Assembly: GCA_035578905.1 (NCBI GenBank)
Contig: JAQJVL010001213.1
Location: 1 to 64,000 of the forward strand
From: Stictocephala bisonia
Lineage: Eukaryota; Arthropoda; Insecta; Hemiptera; Membracidae
Direction of reading: 5' to 3'
Length of the DNA stretch: 64,000 nucleotides
Shown: piece by piece, positions 24,262-36,078 of the stretch
How the letters are laid out: each line of letters opens with the position of its first letter
Numbering within the stretch: position 1 is the first letter of the stretch
Notes under the pieces: model-generated
Seen by the model: the letters and a program-made list of their open reading frames with translations, nothing else
Databases searched by the model: none
What the model was told of the DNA's origin: nothing
Translations under genes and position numbers: made by a program

Positions 24262-26185
24262 GACACATAGTAAGTGACCCACCAAGTCAATGAGTTACTG
24301 CCACATATGTCAGGAAATGTTTGCCATATGGTATATTGTTTTACTCTCATTTTTATATTTCTAATACCAACAGAGTACTTGTTTTACTGCCACATGATAT
24401 GTTAGCTAGTACTTTAACTTATGGTGTGGGGAAGATATTTGTTAATATATCACCGGTGCTCCTCCTAGTGAGTGACTTCCTGTGTCACGTACGTCCGATA
24501 GTGTTTGACAGATATTATGACGAATGACTTGTTGATATATCAACAGTGATCCACCCAGTCAGTTACTTACTACCACGTACGTAAAATAATGTTGATATAT
24601 CATTAGTGACCCACCCAGTCAGTTAGTTATTGACATGTACGTCAGATAGCGTTCAACAGATATTATACTGAATGACTTGTTTATATATCACCAGTGATCC
24701 ACCCAGTCAGTTAGATATTGACATTTACGTCAGATAGCGTTCGACAGATATTATGATGAATGACTTGTTTATATATCACCAGTGATACTCCCAGTCAGTT
24801 AGTTATTGACATGTACGTCAGATAGCGTTCGACAGATATTATTATGAATGACTTGTTTATATATCACCAGTGATCCACCCAGTCAGTTAGTTATTGACAT
24901 TTACGTCAGATAGTGTTTGACAAATATTGTAATGAATGACTTGTTTATATATCACCAGCTACCCACCCAGTCAGTTAGTTATTGGCATGTACGTTAGATA
25001 GTGTTAGATAGATTTTGTAATGAATGACTTGTTTATATATCTCCAGTGACCTACCCAGTCCGCAAATTGCTGGCACGCACGTCAGAAAATGTTCGACAGA
25101 TATTTTTATGAATGACTTGTTTATATACAACCAGTGATCCACCCAGTCAGTTAGTTATTAGCATGTACGTCAGATAGTGTTTGACAGATATTGTGATGAA
25201 TGTCTTGTTTATATATCACCAGTGATTCCCCCAGTTAGTTAGTTATTAGTTAACGTTAGATAGTGTTTGACTGATATTGTGATGAATGACTTGTTTATAT
25301 ATCACCAGTGATACTCCCAGTCAGTTAGTTATTGGCATGTACGTCAGATAGTGTTCGACAGATATTGTGATGAATGACTTGTTTATATACCACCAGTGAT
25401 CCACCCAGTCAGTTAGTTATTAGTTAAGGTCAGATAGTGTTTGACTGATATTGTGATGTATCACAACTTGTTTATATATCACAAGTGATCCCATCAGTTA
25501 GTTAGTTATTACTTAACGTCAGATAGTGTTTGACTGATATTGTGATGAATGACTTGTTTATATATCACCAGTGATCCCACCCAGTTAGTTAGTTATTAGT
25601 TAACTTCAGATATTTTTTGACGGATATTGTGATGAATGACTTGTTTATATATCACCAGTGATACTCCCAGTCAGTTAGTTATTGGCATGTGAGTCCGATA
25701 GTGTTCGACAAATATTGTAATGAATGACTTGTTTATATATCACCAGTGATTCCCCCAGTCAGTTAGTTATTAGTTAACGTCAGATAGTGTTTGACTGATA
25801 TTGTGATGAATGACTTGTTTATATATCACCAGTGATCCCCCCACTTAGTTAGTTATTAGTTAACTTCAGATATTGTTTGACTGATACTGTGATGAATGAC
25901 TTGTTTATATATCACCAGTGATACTCCTAGTCGGTTAGTTATTGGCATGTACGTCAGATAGTGTTCGACAGATATTGTTATGAATGACTTGTTTATACAT
26001 CACCAGTGATCCACCCAGTCAGTTAGTTACTGCTAGAAAAGTTAAATACTGTTTGACAGATGTTGTGATTAATAACCCATGTTGATATATCAGTAATAAC
26101 TCAGCTAGTAAGTTAGCTGCTGACACATACTTCGGATAGTGTTTTACTGATATTGTGATGAATGATTCTTTTTTATAAATCAAAA
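24262..26185. repeat. 86-88 bp satellite array, about 22 units, with trimeric order
   Basis: GAATGACTTGTTTATATATC recurs at 24670, 24758, 24846, 24934, 25022, 25110 and onward with period 88 (86 in one subtype). Units differ in the segment before GTCAGATAGTGTT: TTATTGGCATGTAC ('G' type, usually preceded by GATACTCC) or TTATTAGTTAAC ('T' type, including a T' form with TAACTTCAGATAT). From about 25500 to 26024 the order is T-T'-G-T-T'-G, a roughly 262-bp higher-order repeat. Units at both edges are degenerate. Confidence 0.95.
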
Positions 26186-27483
26186 ATGACTCATGTAGTC
26201 ATTAAAAATGTTTTTATTAGTTTTATACATATATTTTGACTAACTTTGTAGAGAAAAGTGCATATGGGGGAGGTATTTCATTTTTAAGGAACTATTTTAG
26301 TTTATATTTTTTATAATTACATTTTACAGTCTTATGTTACTACCATGATGATCATGCATCATTTTTACAATATTTGTTTGTTGCCTAAAGTTTATTAGCA
26401 CATTTTTGTAAAGACGATATCTTAAAATGTGATTGTCAGTCACGCAACATAGTATATTTGGTTACAATTCATGACTACTACTATCGGTGCAGAAGTTATG
26501 TGCACGCGAGTCTGAAGATTGTTTTCTAAGGAACTAAGAGGATAACAAACAATAAGTTATAATCACACCATTGTTTTTATAGTTTAATTATACGTTATTA
26601 AATAAGATTATTTGGATTTTATTACAAGTTTTAATAATTGTCACACTAGTTGGAACTAAAAAGAACCTAAATTTTAACTACTTTTTATTATACATACAAT
26701 TCTGCCACTATTACTCAAAATCAGACGATGGATAACATTCATATTTTAATACCTGGTTGATAATATTGTTTTCTGTACGTTTTTATAAATCTTAGAGTTT
26801 TAATCTTTCGGTAAAAAAGTTTTTATCAGTTCCCTGAAACACTGTTTACTTGGTTTCTAGAGGTCGCAAAATTATTTATTTGTCTTCTTGTAGTCCCTAT
26901 GACATGTATAGCTACGATACGTTACTTTCGAATGTGTAAGTAAATGCATTATTTTAAGTAGCTTTAAATCAAATTAAAATAACTTTAAGGTAATAAATTT
27001 AAATTGATTTAAAACAAAATAAAACCACTACATATACTTACAACAAATACAGTAGTTAATCATAACATACATGTTATAAGGATTACTACAAGACTAATTA
27101 ATTTATTCTATTACCTATAGAAAACAGAATTTCTGTGAATTAATAAGAACTTTTTCATCAAAAAGTTGTAAATAAATTTATAAAAAGTTATAGAAAATAT
27201 TCTTATCAACCTGGCATTAAAATATAAGTGTTATTTATTGTCGGGTTTTTAGTAATAACGGTGTAAATTAGGTGTACAATGGAAAACTAGTTAACGGTAC
27301 TTTTTTTGTTCCAAATAGGATAAAAATGATTAAAACTTGTAATAAAATATATAAATGCATATATAATAGTATATGCATGTCGAGGAAAACAATGGTATGA
27401 TTAAAATGTTTGTAGGCCTCCTAGTGCTTTATAAAACAACCTTCAAACTCGCATGCACATAACTTCTGTGGTGATAATGGGTT
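26186..27483. other. AT-rich stretch, no gene recognised
   Basis: No array, RNA gene or coding pattern supportable. Confidence 0.5.
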
Positions 27484-27615
27484 CTTGCTAGCTTAGTGGT
27501 TAGCAATGTTGCTTCATATACAGAGTTTCCAGGGTTTTAAACCGGGGGTCCACAAAACATGCGCTTGATGGATTTGAATCGTTGTTTGTGGACTAAGTTA
27601 AAAAAGAAACCACTA
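27484..27615 (+). mobile_element. tRNA-like SINE head (family S4)
   Basis: TAGCTTAGTGGTTAGCA (from 27489) is a canonical A box / D arm. 33 nt further, GGTTTTAAACC (27533-27543) matches the B box with the central CG decayed. The spacing is that of a tRNA. A strict tRNA fold does not close, so this is a SINE head or tRNA pseudogene, not a functional tRNA. The downstream boundary is uncertain. Confidence 0.55.
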
Positions 27616-30600
27616 GCAATAATAGTCAAAAAAAATCACATTATTCATAATCCTAATTTCTCAAAGAAGCAATATTGATCTCATGGTTGGAGTAAATGGA
27701 TGCTATATAAATATTTTACATTGATTATCAGCTTGTCTTGTGAATGTAACTACGCCACTACAACTGTTATTATTGCAACGAACCCATGAACTAGATTGTG
27801 AAGATTTTTCTTTATTTCTGCTATGTATGTGTGTTTAACTAATTATACCCTTTTTTACAGTGATGGATTTTTTTATCTTGATGGTTAATATCAATATACA
27901 AGAGTTTATATTACTCGTACATACAATTGATATGTAAAACTTTAAAATATAACTTATTTTGCTTCACTTAACTAGTATCAAAACCTTAGTTTCTGTAATA
28001 CTCTTTGCCTTAATGGACAATGAAATGACATTTGATAGACTTTGTCAGCACGTAAGTATTCAATGTTTACTTCATATACCTAGCCACACAAGAATAGTCG
28101 CAAAGATTCCTTTCGTAATATTGTAATAGAAAAAAGTTGCTACGAAGCATCATAAATAAATAGGCTTTGTAAGTGGTAAGAAAACACCTATTTTTATTCT
28201 GTCTTCAATAATATTTAGTTTTGCTTCGTTTCACTTTCCTTGCAATGAAGCTATACTTTTTCACAATCGTAGTTCTAGAGTAAACTAAAACAGTTTAAGC
28301 TTGTACCCAGTGGATTGTAATAAAGCAAAGAAAATAAATATAAATTTTAAATATTTATAATTTATCCTGATACATAGGAAATTTGACGATAGTTTGACAA
28401 AATTAAAAAAATAACAAAGAGTGTTTTGAATAATCTATTTACGTAATAAAACTTGCAATAGAAAGAGTGGAATGAATTGAATTAAATAAATCAACAGGCG
28501 TGATATTTCATTGCAAAGAGACAAGAGTCATCCATCAATATCGCTGTCAAAGACCAGATGAGTTATATGGCAGTAACTTAGTGGTGGAAGGTCTGTCGGT
28601 GAGAGCTTGGATTGAATTTACTGGACCACTAACAACAATCAGGCGTCATTGATTGTGTTCCATCTTTCTATTAACTGTATTTTGCCACTCCAAATAATTA
28701 TTAAGAGAAACGAGTCTTATCCTGGAGTTTTTAGTTGTTACAAAATTTAGTTGTTCACAAACAGAGTATTAAATTTTTATATAAACTATTTTGTATTTTC
28801 AAAACTGCTAGGACTTATAAAACTGTGGATTAAACATTTGATCCATGAACAGTTACAAAACAAACAAATTACATTTTAGGTTATCATTATATTTTTGAAT
28901 CCATGGTGACCTATTTATCACACAACACATATCTATTATAATATTAGTACAAAATCAACAGAGTATGATGGTAATACAATTCGCAAATGAGGACGTAATC
29001 GTTTTGTACTATAAATAAATAAATTTTTGTTTTGTTACGTTCAACTTTTCTGTATTTCAACTAACACCTAATTTGCAGTTAAGTAGCCACATAGATATTA
29101 AAAATTAGTCATTAAGACTGAAGGGGTAGTTTTCTGTTATTTCTGCACAATACTTTAAATTCATAATTCATTAATACTACAAACATTATCATAATTATCA
29201 TATATGTGGCTTGATATTTAGTTTATTTTGTTAGCTATTTATGTATGAGATAGTTAAATGTGTAACATTATTTATAGAAAAGGTATTATATATTATTTAG
29301 AGAATGCTAGGTAACTGTGGACGTATTTAAGAGAATTTTTACTTTTACTTCAATAATATTGCTAAATATGAACTATTTTTCACACATGTCTTTATTTTAT
29401 GACACATGATATAAATGTAGGCATATCAAAAAAATTAAAATAAGAAAACCTAACATTGTTAATGTCAGTGGCTTTTTATATGGGAAGCAGTAAACGATTA
29501 ACATAGAATGGTGAGGTGCTGCTGAAACGGCTCTTTGTTCTGTAAAATGTCAACAGCTCTTGACCTGAGACCCCTTTTAACATAGTCTGTTACACTATAT
29601 ACACTCTCTACCTTTAGGTCTTCGGGTTTCTCGTACAATATTACCAGTAGTCAATCTTATTAAACTATTTGTCGAAACAATCTTAAAACTGTCGTGTTGA
29701 ACACGTATATTTGACACGTTTTGTACTCGTAGCAATGTTGAAGTAAATAACTCAATTAAATATTTATAAATATACAGGCAAAAATATAAAACTTAACGTA
29801 TCACTAAATATCCTGAACACATTTTATCTTATTTTAAAATAGTTTGTAATACTCGTTATCAATTTAAATATACAGTTTTAACTAGATGGAGTTTATGAAT
29901 TATTTTTGTTTCTGAAATAAAATGTTTTGATTATGTAACCCTAATATTCAATTATATTAAATGGACTATATTACATGAAATTTAGAAATGAAATTGTTAT
30001 CTTAACTTTGAATTTATAATTTTTATTAAAAAAATGTAGCCTATTAATATTTGCTGCATTAAAGATACCGTTTCAACGTTTTATATAAACAATTTGTTTA
30101 AATTTATTTAAGGATAACTAATTAGTTTTCTGCATTGTTGGTTTTGAACTTAGAGCTAAAATTCAGGTAGTTATTTCTTTTCTATTTTAATTACATTTTA
30201 ATAGTGTGTATATTGTCTGTGAATGTGGAATAAAATGATGTCTATACTATTTGTACTGAAATAATTAATTATTGTAGTTCATATAAAAAAGGTCTACATG
30301 ATAACATTATGTGAAAAACTCGTATTGTTACTAAAAATAATTGCCTTGATACGATATATAAATAATTTTTACAGTAACCTCATCTATAACATTAATGTAA
30401 TATTATTGTATGTAACATTATTCTGCAGTATATATGTTTGTATATATATTAGAAAAATAAATAATAAACTAGGGTCTCTTTACTTTTGATCTTATAATGT
30501 TTATTACATGAAAATCTAAACAAAATTAAATTTAAAAGTATTTAAAAAAATTTTAAGTTACAAATCAAACAAATTTAAACACTTACGGACAAAATGGGCT

Positions 30601-30845
30601 GTTGAATGTCTGTGAAAAGTTACGATATTTATCAAATGTTAGAGAAAATTTTAAATATATATTGACATCAACATTTTACAGATATATTCGTAAAATATGT
30701 TGTCTTCCTAAACACCTATTTTTGAATTTAAACATACTTTGTTATTGTTGATTAAAATATTGAATTGAAGAACACAGTTTCCGTTATATATTTATTTTGT
30801 TTTTAATTTATTTTTAAGATTACGAACGTCTAGATTGGGGATAGT
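27616..30845. other. Long AT-rich stretch, no gene recognised
   Basis: A less AT-rich block at about 28490-28690 has no identifiable frame. The rest has chance frames only (for example 63 codons at 30298). Confidence 0.5.
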
Positions 30846-31930
30846 ATTTTTTTTTTTAATTGTGATGAGTGTAAGCGAAAGCAGTTCATTATTAAAAACT
30901 AAAGTTGATTAGTCCTTAGAAGGTGTTATTAATTAATAGCCAATGGCAAATGAAAACACCGGTGGTTATAATTCCTTTAAAAATATATTACGACTACGAT
31001 TGGGTCGAAATGTATTACGACTACGATTGGGTCGAAATGTATTACGACTACGATTGGGTCGAAATGTATTACGACTACGATTGGGTCGAAATGTATTACG
31101 ACTACGATTGTGTCAAAATGTATTACGACTATGATTGGGTCGAAATGTATTACGACTACGATTGGGTCGAAATGTATTACGACTACGATTGGGTCGAAAT
31201 GTATTACGACTACGATTGGGTCGAAATGTATTACGACTACGATTGGGTCGAAATGTATTACGACTACGATTGGGTCGAAATGTATTACGACTACGATTGG
31301 GTCGAAATGTATTACGACTACGATTGGGTCGAAATGTATTACGACTACGATTGAGTCGAAATGTATTACGACTACGATTGGGTCGAAATGTATTACGACT
31401 ACGATTGGGTCGAAATGTATTACGACTACGATTGGGTCGAAATGTATTACGACTACGATTGTGTCGAAATGTATTACGACTACGATTGTGTCGATATGTA
31501 TTACGACTACGATTGGGTCGAAATGTATTACGACTACGATTGAGTCGAAATGTATTACGACTACGATTGGGTCGAAATGTATTACGACTACGATTGGGTC
31601 GAAATGTATTACGACTACGATTGGGTCGAAATGTATTACGACTACGATTGTGTCGAAATGTATTACGACTACGATTGAGTCGAAATGTATTACGACTACG
31701 ATTGGGTCGAAATGTATTACGACTACGATTGGGTTGAAATGTGTTACGACTACGATCGGGTCGAAATGTATTACGACTGCGATTGGGTCGAAATGTATTA
31801 CGACTACGATTGGGTCGAAATGTATTACGACTACGATTGGGTCGAAATGTATTACGACTACGATTGGGTCGAAATGAGAACCTTTAGCTTTTGAAGCTAA
31901 GCTTTAACCAACTTTGCTACTGTCCAATAA
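30846..31930 (-). mobile_element. S1 SINE copy C, expanded by an internal 27-bp array
   Basis: Both ends match SINE S1 in reverse orientation. The left flank runs from a T-rich tail (30846-30860) through TGTGATGAGTGTAAG, CTTAGAAGGTGTTATTAATT and AATAGCCAATGGCAAATGA to ACACCGGTGGTTAT. The right flank, GAGAACCTTTAGC ... GCTAAGCTTTAACCAAC ... CTACTGTCCAATAA, is the tRNA-derived head as in 55230-55289. Between them the S1 segment TGTATTGACTCTGATTGGGA plus TTGAAC is replaced by about 33 tandem copies of a related 27-bp unit. The element is thus about 1.08 kb instead of about 0.29 kb. Confidence 0.9.
30985..31876. repeat. 27-bp minisatellite (M27), about 33 units
   Basis: Highly homogeneous units of TATTACGACTACGATTGGGT plus CGAAATG. 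Differences are almost confined to GGGTCGAA changing to GTGTCGAA or GAGTCGAA, with a handful of other substitutions. On the minus strand each unit reads TTTCGACCCAATCGTAGTCG, preserving the TTCGA core of the SINE B box. Since 27 is a multiple of three, all three forward frames are open for long distances (up to 255 codons, 9-residue repeats such as YYDYDWVEM). No gene is implied. Confidence 0.97.
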
Positions 31931-33408
31931 ACAAACGTGTATCTTACACCTTGGATAATCAAAATGTTAAGTGTTATCTCTTCACCAAAAACGTGACTGG
32001 AATAATGATGTGGCCAGCCCCTTCATCACTGTCAGAGGTCCGACTACCTTTATACGTCAGCTAAACACAGTTTGCACATTTTTCTGTTGTTTACATCCAT
32101 CACAGATTATGATTTTATTTTTGATTGTTTTTTTTTTTTTTTTTTACTGAACTGGTTTCACAAAACTCTATAATAGGGTAGAGTTGCAGTGCAAACGTAG
32201 TAGATAATTTATTTCAACTTACAATTGCAAGAATTAAAACGATATTACGTTATTTAAAGTTACTGTAATGTGAAGTAAATTAAAATTTTAAAGTTCATAG
32301 TTTTCTACTATGTAATGCAAAGTTAACTATGTATTTTTTAAATACTTGACATATAACATAATATTTGGAGTAAAAAGTAAATTTACAAAAAAACAATCAG
32401 TGACAAAACAATTAAACCAAACCGCACTCATGTAAACAAAACTATTCTATACTATCTAGTATTTTTTGTATAAAATATAGTATCTAAATCAACCCTTTAA
32501 AACATGTCACTAAAAATTATTTCAGTTAAATAAAACATTCAAACATTTTAAAATAAAGTACGATACGTCAAAGTATGAAAGTGTTTTAAAAAATATACGA
32601 TGTTTTAAGGAGTATTAAAACGTGTATCCAAGTATAATGCACGTAATATAGTTTGACGATATTTTAATATGTCTAAATATAAAATAAAACATGAATCATA
32701 CAAACTGTTTTTTCTTTCTTTTAATTTTGTATTCTTATCAACATTGATAACAATCTGATTATATTAAAGTAAAAAGAGTTTATATGGTCAAAACTATAAA
32801 ATAATAAGAAATAGAAATTCTACTATTCTGACTGAAAGAGAACTGACCTCAAAGCACAGTGTATGCTTATTATGGTTTTTTTTAATAAATTACATATATG
32901 GGATTGATATTTTTGTAATTGTATATTACGATATTTTTTAATGAATGAAAATTAAACCTTTTTGATACATCTTTTTAATTAATTTTTTTTGTCTTGCAAT
33001 TGCCATATTGTAAAGAATTTTCTTTAGTAACCTAAATTAAATTAGCAGAAAATATATATATATCTCAACCTCATTATTTATACCTTCAATCCATGATCTT
33101 GGTCTCTTAGGGTGAGTTTAGATAGGCAAATTTCCATTTATATTAGATATCTACTTGAATGAACTTAATGTCCAACTATAATAAGGTAGAGGGTAGAAGT
33201 ACTTTAATGTTTAACGATTACAAGTTAAATTAGTTAACTAACAAATATATCCGTAAAAATTATGATTGTTTTTAGCCATACGGTTACTAATCTGAAACAT
33301 TTCCTGGATTTCTATTAATTACATAAAAAAACTATGATTGCGATTCTTACAGTTGGATATATGCAATTTATTTTTTAGTTACAGAACCGCACTTATATGG
33401 TATTAAAC
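31931..33408. other. AT-rich stretch, no gene recognised
   Basis: A T homopolymer of about 18 nt lies near 32129-32146. Nothing else supportable. Confidence 0.5.
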
Positions 33409-34012
33409 TACCCCCATACTTAAACGTACAGTTGTCTCAACCCACCCATACACTAATAGTTGTATTGACCCTCCCACCCACCCCTACCCGTACAGTGGTA
33501 TTTACCGACCACTCACTTATACACTTAGAGTTGTATTGATCCACCCACTCACCCTTACATCTTATGGTATTGAACTCCCCACCCTTAACGTTTTGTTCTA
33601 TTAACCCACATACCCACCCATACACGTATAGTTGTATTGACCGTCCCACTTACCCCCACCCTCAAACGTTTAGATGTATTAACCCACCCACCCCCACCCT
33701 TAAATGTTTAATTGTATTACCCACCCATCCATACTCGTATAGTTGTATTGACCTACCCACCAACTCATACACGTATGTATAGTTGTATTGGCCTTCCCAA
33801 TTACCCCTACTTGTACATTGGTACTTACCAACCACTCACCCATACACGTAGAGTTACATTCACCCACCCACTCATCCATACTCTATCGGTGGTATTGACC
33901 CATCCACTCTTAAACGTACTGTTTTATTAACAATCCGCTCATCCAGTTCTATTAACCCATCCATACTCGTAAAATTGTATTGAACCCACCCGCCCATCCA
34001 TACAGGAACAAT
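33409..34012. repeat. M36 minisatellite, old degenerate array
   Basis: Recurrent CCCACCCATACACGTA and (G)TTGTATTGACC motifs with spacing around 36 bp, but with many substitutions and small indels. CAGTGG is largely replaced by TAGTTG. It is the most decayed long M36 locus in the window. Confidence 0.85.
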
Positions 34013-35759
34013 GACTTTATTAAGACAATATTAATCGCACCAGCTGATAATGAGGTAGGGATTTTAAATAAATAAATTGAAAATTGCCAATTTAATAAAG
34101 TTTATAACACATAACTTGAGCTCTTTTTCAGTAAACCAAGTTTTAGTCTGTAATTACGAGATTGTATAAAAACACTTTACAAAGAGTTACAGATCCATAC
34201 GAAACATAAATATGGAAGCATACTGATTTTAATATTTATTTTAAATACATTTCCAACTCACTTTATTAATTTGTTAAACCCTATTAAGGCTATGTTCGTG
34301 ATAAAGCGCTTCCATTGCATGCTTGGGAGCACTTACCCACTTAAGTGTAAAGCATGTTATATCATAACACAACTCGGCCAATTTCAGAAGTCATTAGTAA
34401 AATTTATGAAGGGCAATTTATGCACAGTATATAGTATATCGTCTAAATATTACTATCCTTACTATACATTGTAAATACATAATACAGCACAACCATTAGT
34501 TTACCCTAAAATAATTGTAAAATTTGATTTGGTATATATTTTATTACTTTTTATCAACAATTATAAAAAAAATTTGAAATGTTTAGTTATTCTAAAAAAA
34601 AGTTCTAAATAGTTAATGACAGTAATTTAAAATAAAGATGAAAATAAAAAAAGAGTAAAACACTTTCAAATATGTTAAATAGTTGATCAAATAAAACTAG
34701 AATTGAAGAATCATGCAAAAACATACCTATATGAGTTTTATGCAATCGTTTCATCCTTATTTCTTGTTTAATCTTCATGAATCAATACAAACAAAACTAT
34801 CTACTTTGGTATACTAATTTGTGAGCACTTTTGAACATTTTATGTAGGATGTCATACTTAAAAATATTCATGCTAGAAAATTGTAAACCATATTAGATCA
34901 AAATAAAGTAATCAATTAGATGAACACTGTTATAGTAAGATTCATTAAAATACGAAAAAAATATAACGTTATTGTGGCTAAATATGATAACTGTCATGGT
35001 TTTAGCTGTAATGATTACTACACATATCAGTTTTTTAACATTAGGTATTTGTGATGACGTTACTTACAGTGTTGCCGCAGGTTTAATCCGATATCTCGTT
35101 CAAATTTGATGACATTTTAATCTTACCATCGAGCAACATTAGCATGTATGATCCAACTTCATGTGAAAATATGTTGATATGTTAACACTGAAGATATGTA
35201 ACACAGGCATATCTGATCTGTCATCATGTTCAAATGTAATCATACTTATGATGATAATAAGTCAGGTTTGATACAAAGTCACGTACGAATGACTTGTTGC
35301 TGATGCAGCAGTGCAGTAATGTTATCTGTTACCTTGTTTTATAACTTACAAATTAATGTAAACTTAAAGCGCAGATAAAATATAAAAAAACTACGGAGAA
35401 CATACTCTTTTTGAACGTATTAGATTATTTTTTGATAAAGCTAAACAAAAACACATGAATGAACCGATAAAAATTGCTTTGGGAGGTTACTAGTTTATTT
35501 GATTTGAGATAAAAATAGAGTAAATTTTTTAATATCAATATTATAAAAGGTTGCTGAAAAACCACAATAATCAATAACAGTTGTAAGTTTTCCTGGCTTG
35601 CAATAATGGAACATATTTCAGGCTATAAAAGTTTCAACATTTTCTTAGCTTCACTGAGTGGTTTAAGAAGAAATATTTGAATAAACGTTAAATAAGAAGA
35701 ATTGGTATGAAATACTTAAGGGAACATTGTACTCTCATTAGCCGTAATGTTAAATTTAG
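34013..35759. other. AT-rich stretch, no gene recognised
   Basis: A 67-codon frame at 34271-34474 has no recognisable domain. The rest shows nothing supportable. Confidence 0.5.
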
Positions 35760-36078
35760 CATATTTATGTACCCTTTTCTCAAAAACTATACAAGATAGA
35801 GATCTGTATTTTTTACGGCTATACTTCAATACATAAAGAGCTCTGATAAGCAAAAAAGCATTCATATAATTATTTTTTCTTTCAGTTTAGATTTTTTCAA
35901 AATTACCATACAAATTTTTATATTTTTGATATCAAAATTTTTTAAATTAAATAACTATTAAACATAAACTTATGATTTTGCTTATCAAAGTGCAACTATG
36001 TGACAAGAACATGCAGTAAAAATGTCAAGTCTCTAGGTATAATACTTCCTCAGAAAAGGGTACATAAGTAATAAAAAT
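35760..36078. mobile_element. Small fold-back / MITE-like element
   Basis: TTATGTACCCTTTTCT at the left end is repeated exactly in inverted orientation at the right end (AGAAAAGGGTACATAA). Further in, CTGATAAGCAAAA and TTTTGCTTATCAA form a second inverted pair. The length is about 310 bp with no coding capacity. The target duplication was not resolved. Confidence 0.55.

Noticed and set aside
3683..26185. CRISPR-like arrays
   Set aside because: The arrays are head-to-tail repeats without unique spacers, in a eukaryotic context.
30923..31877. Open frames of 143-255 codons with 9-residue repeats
   Set aside because: All three forward frames are open because a 27-bp unit lacks stops. The sequence is a SINE-derived minisatellite.
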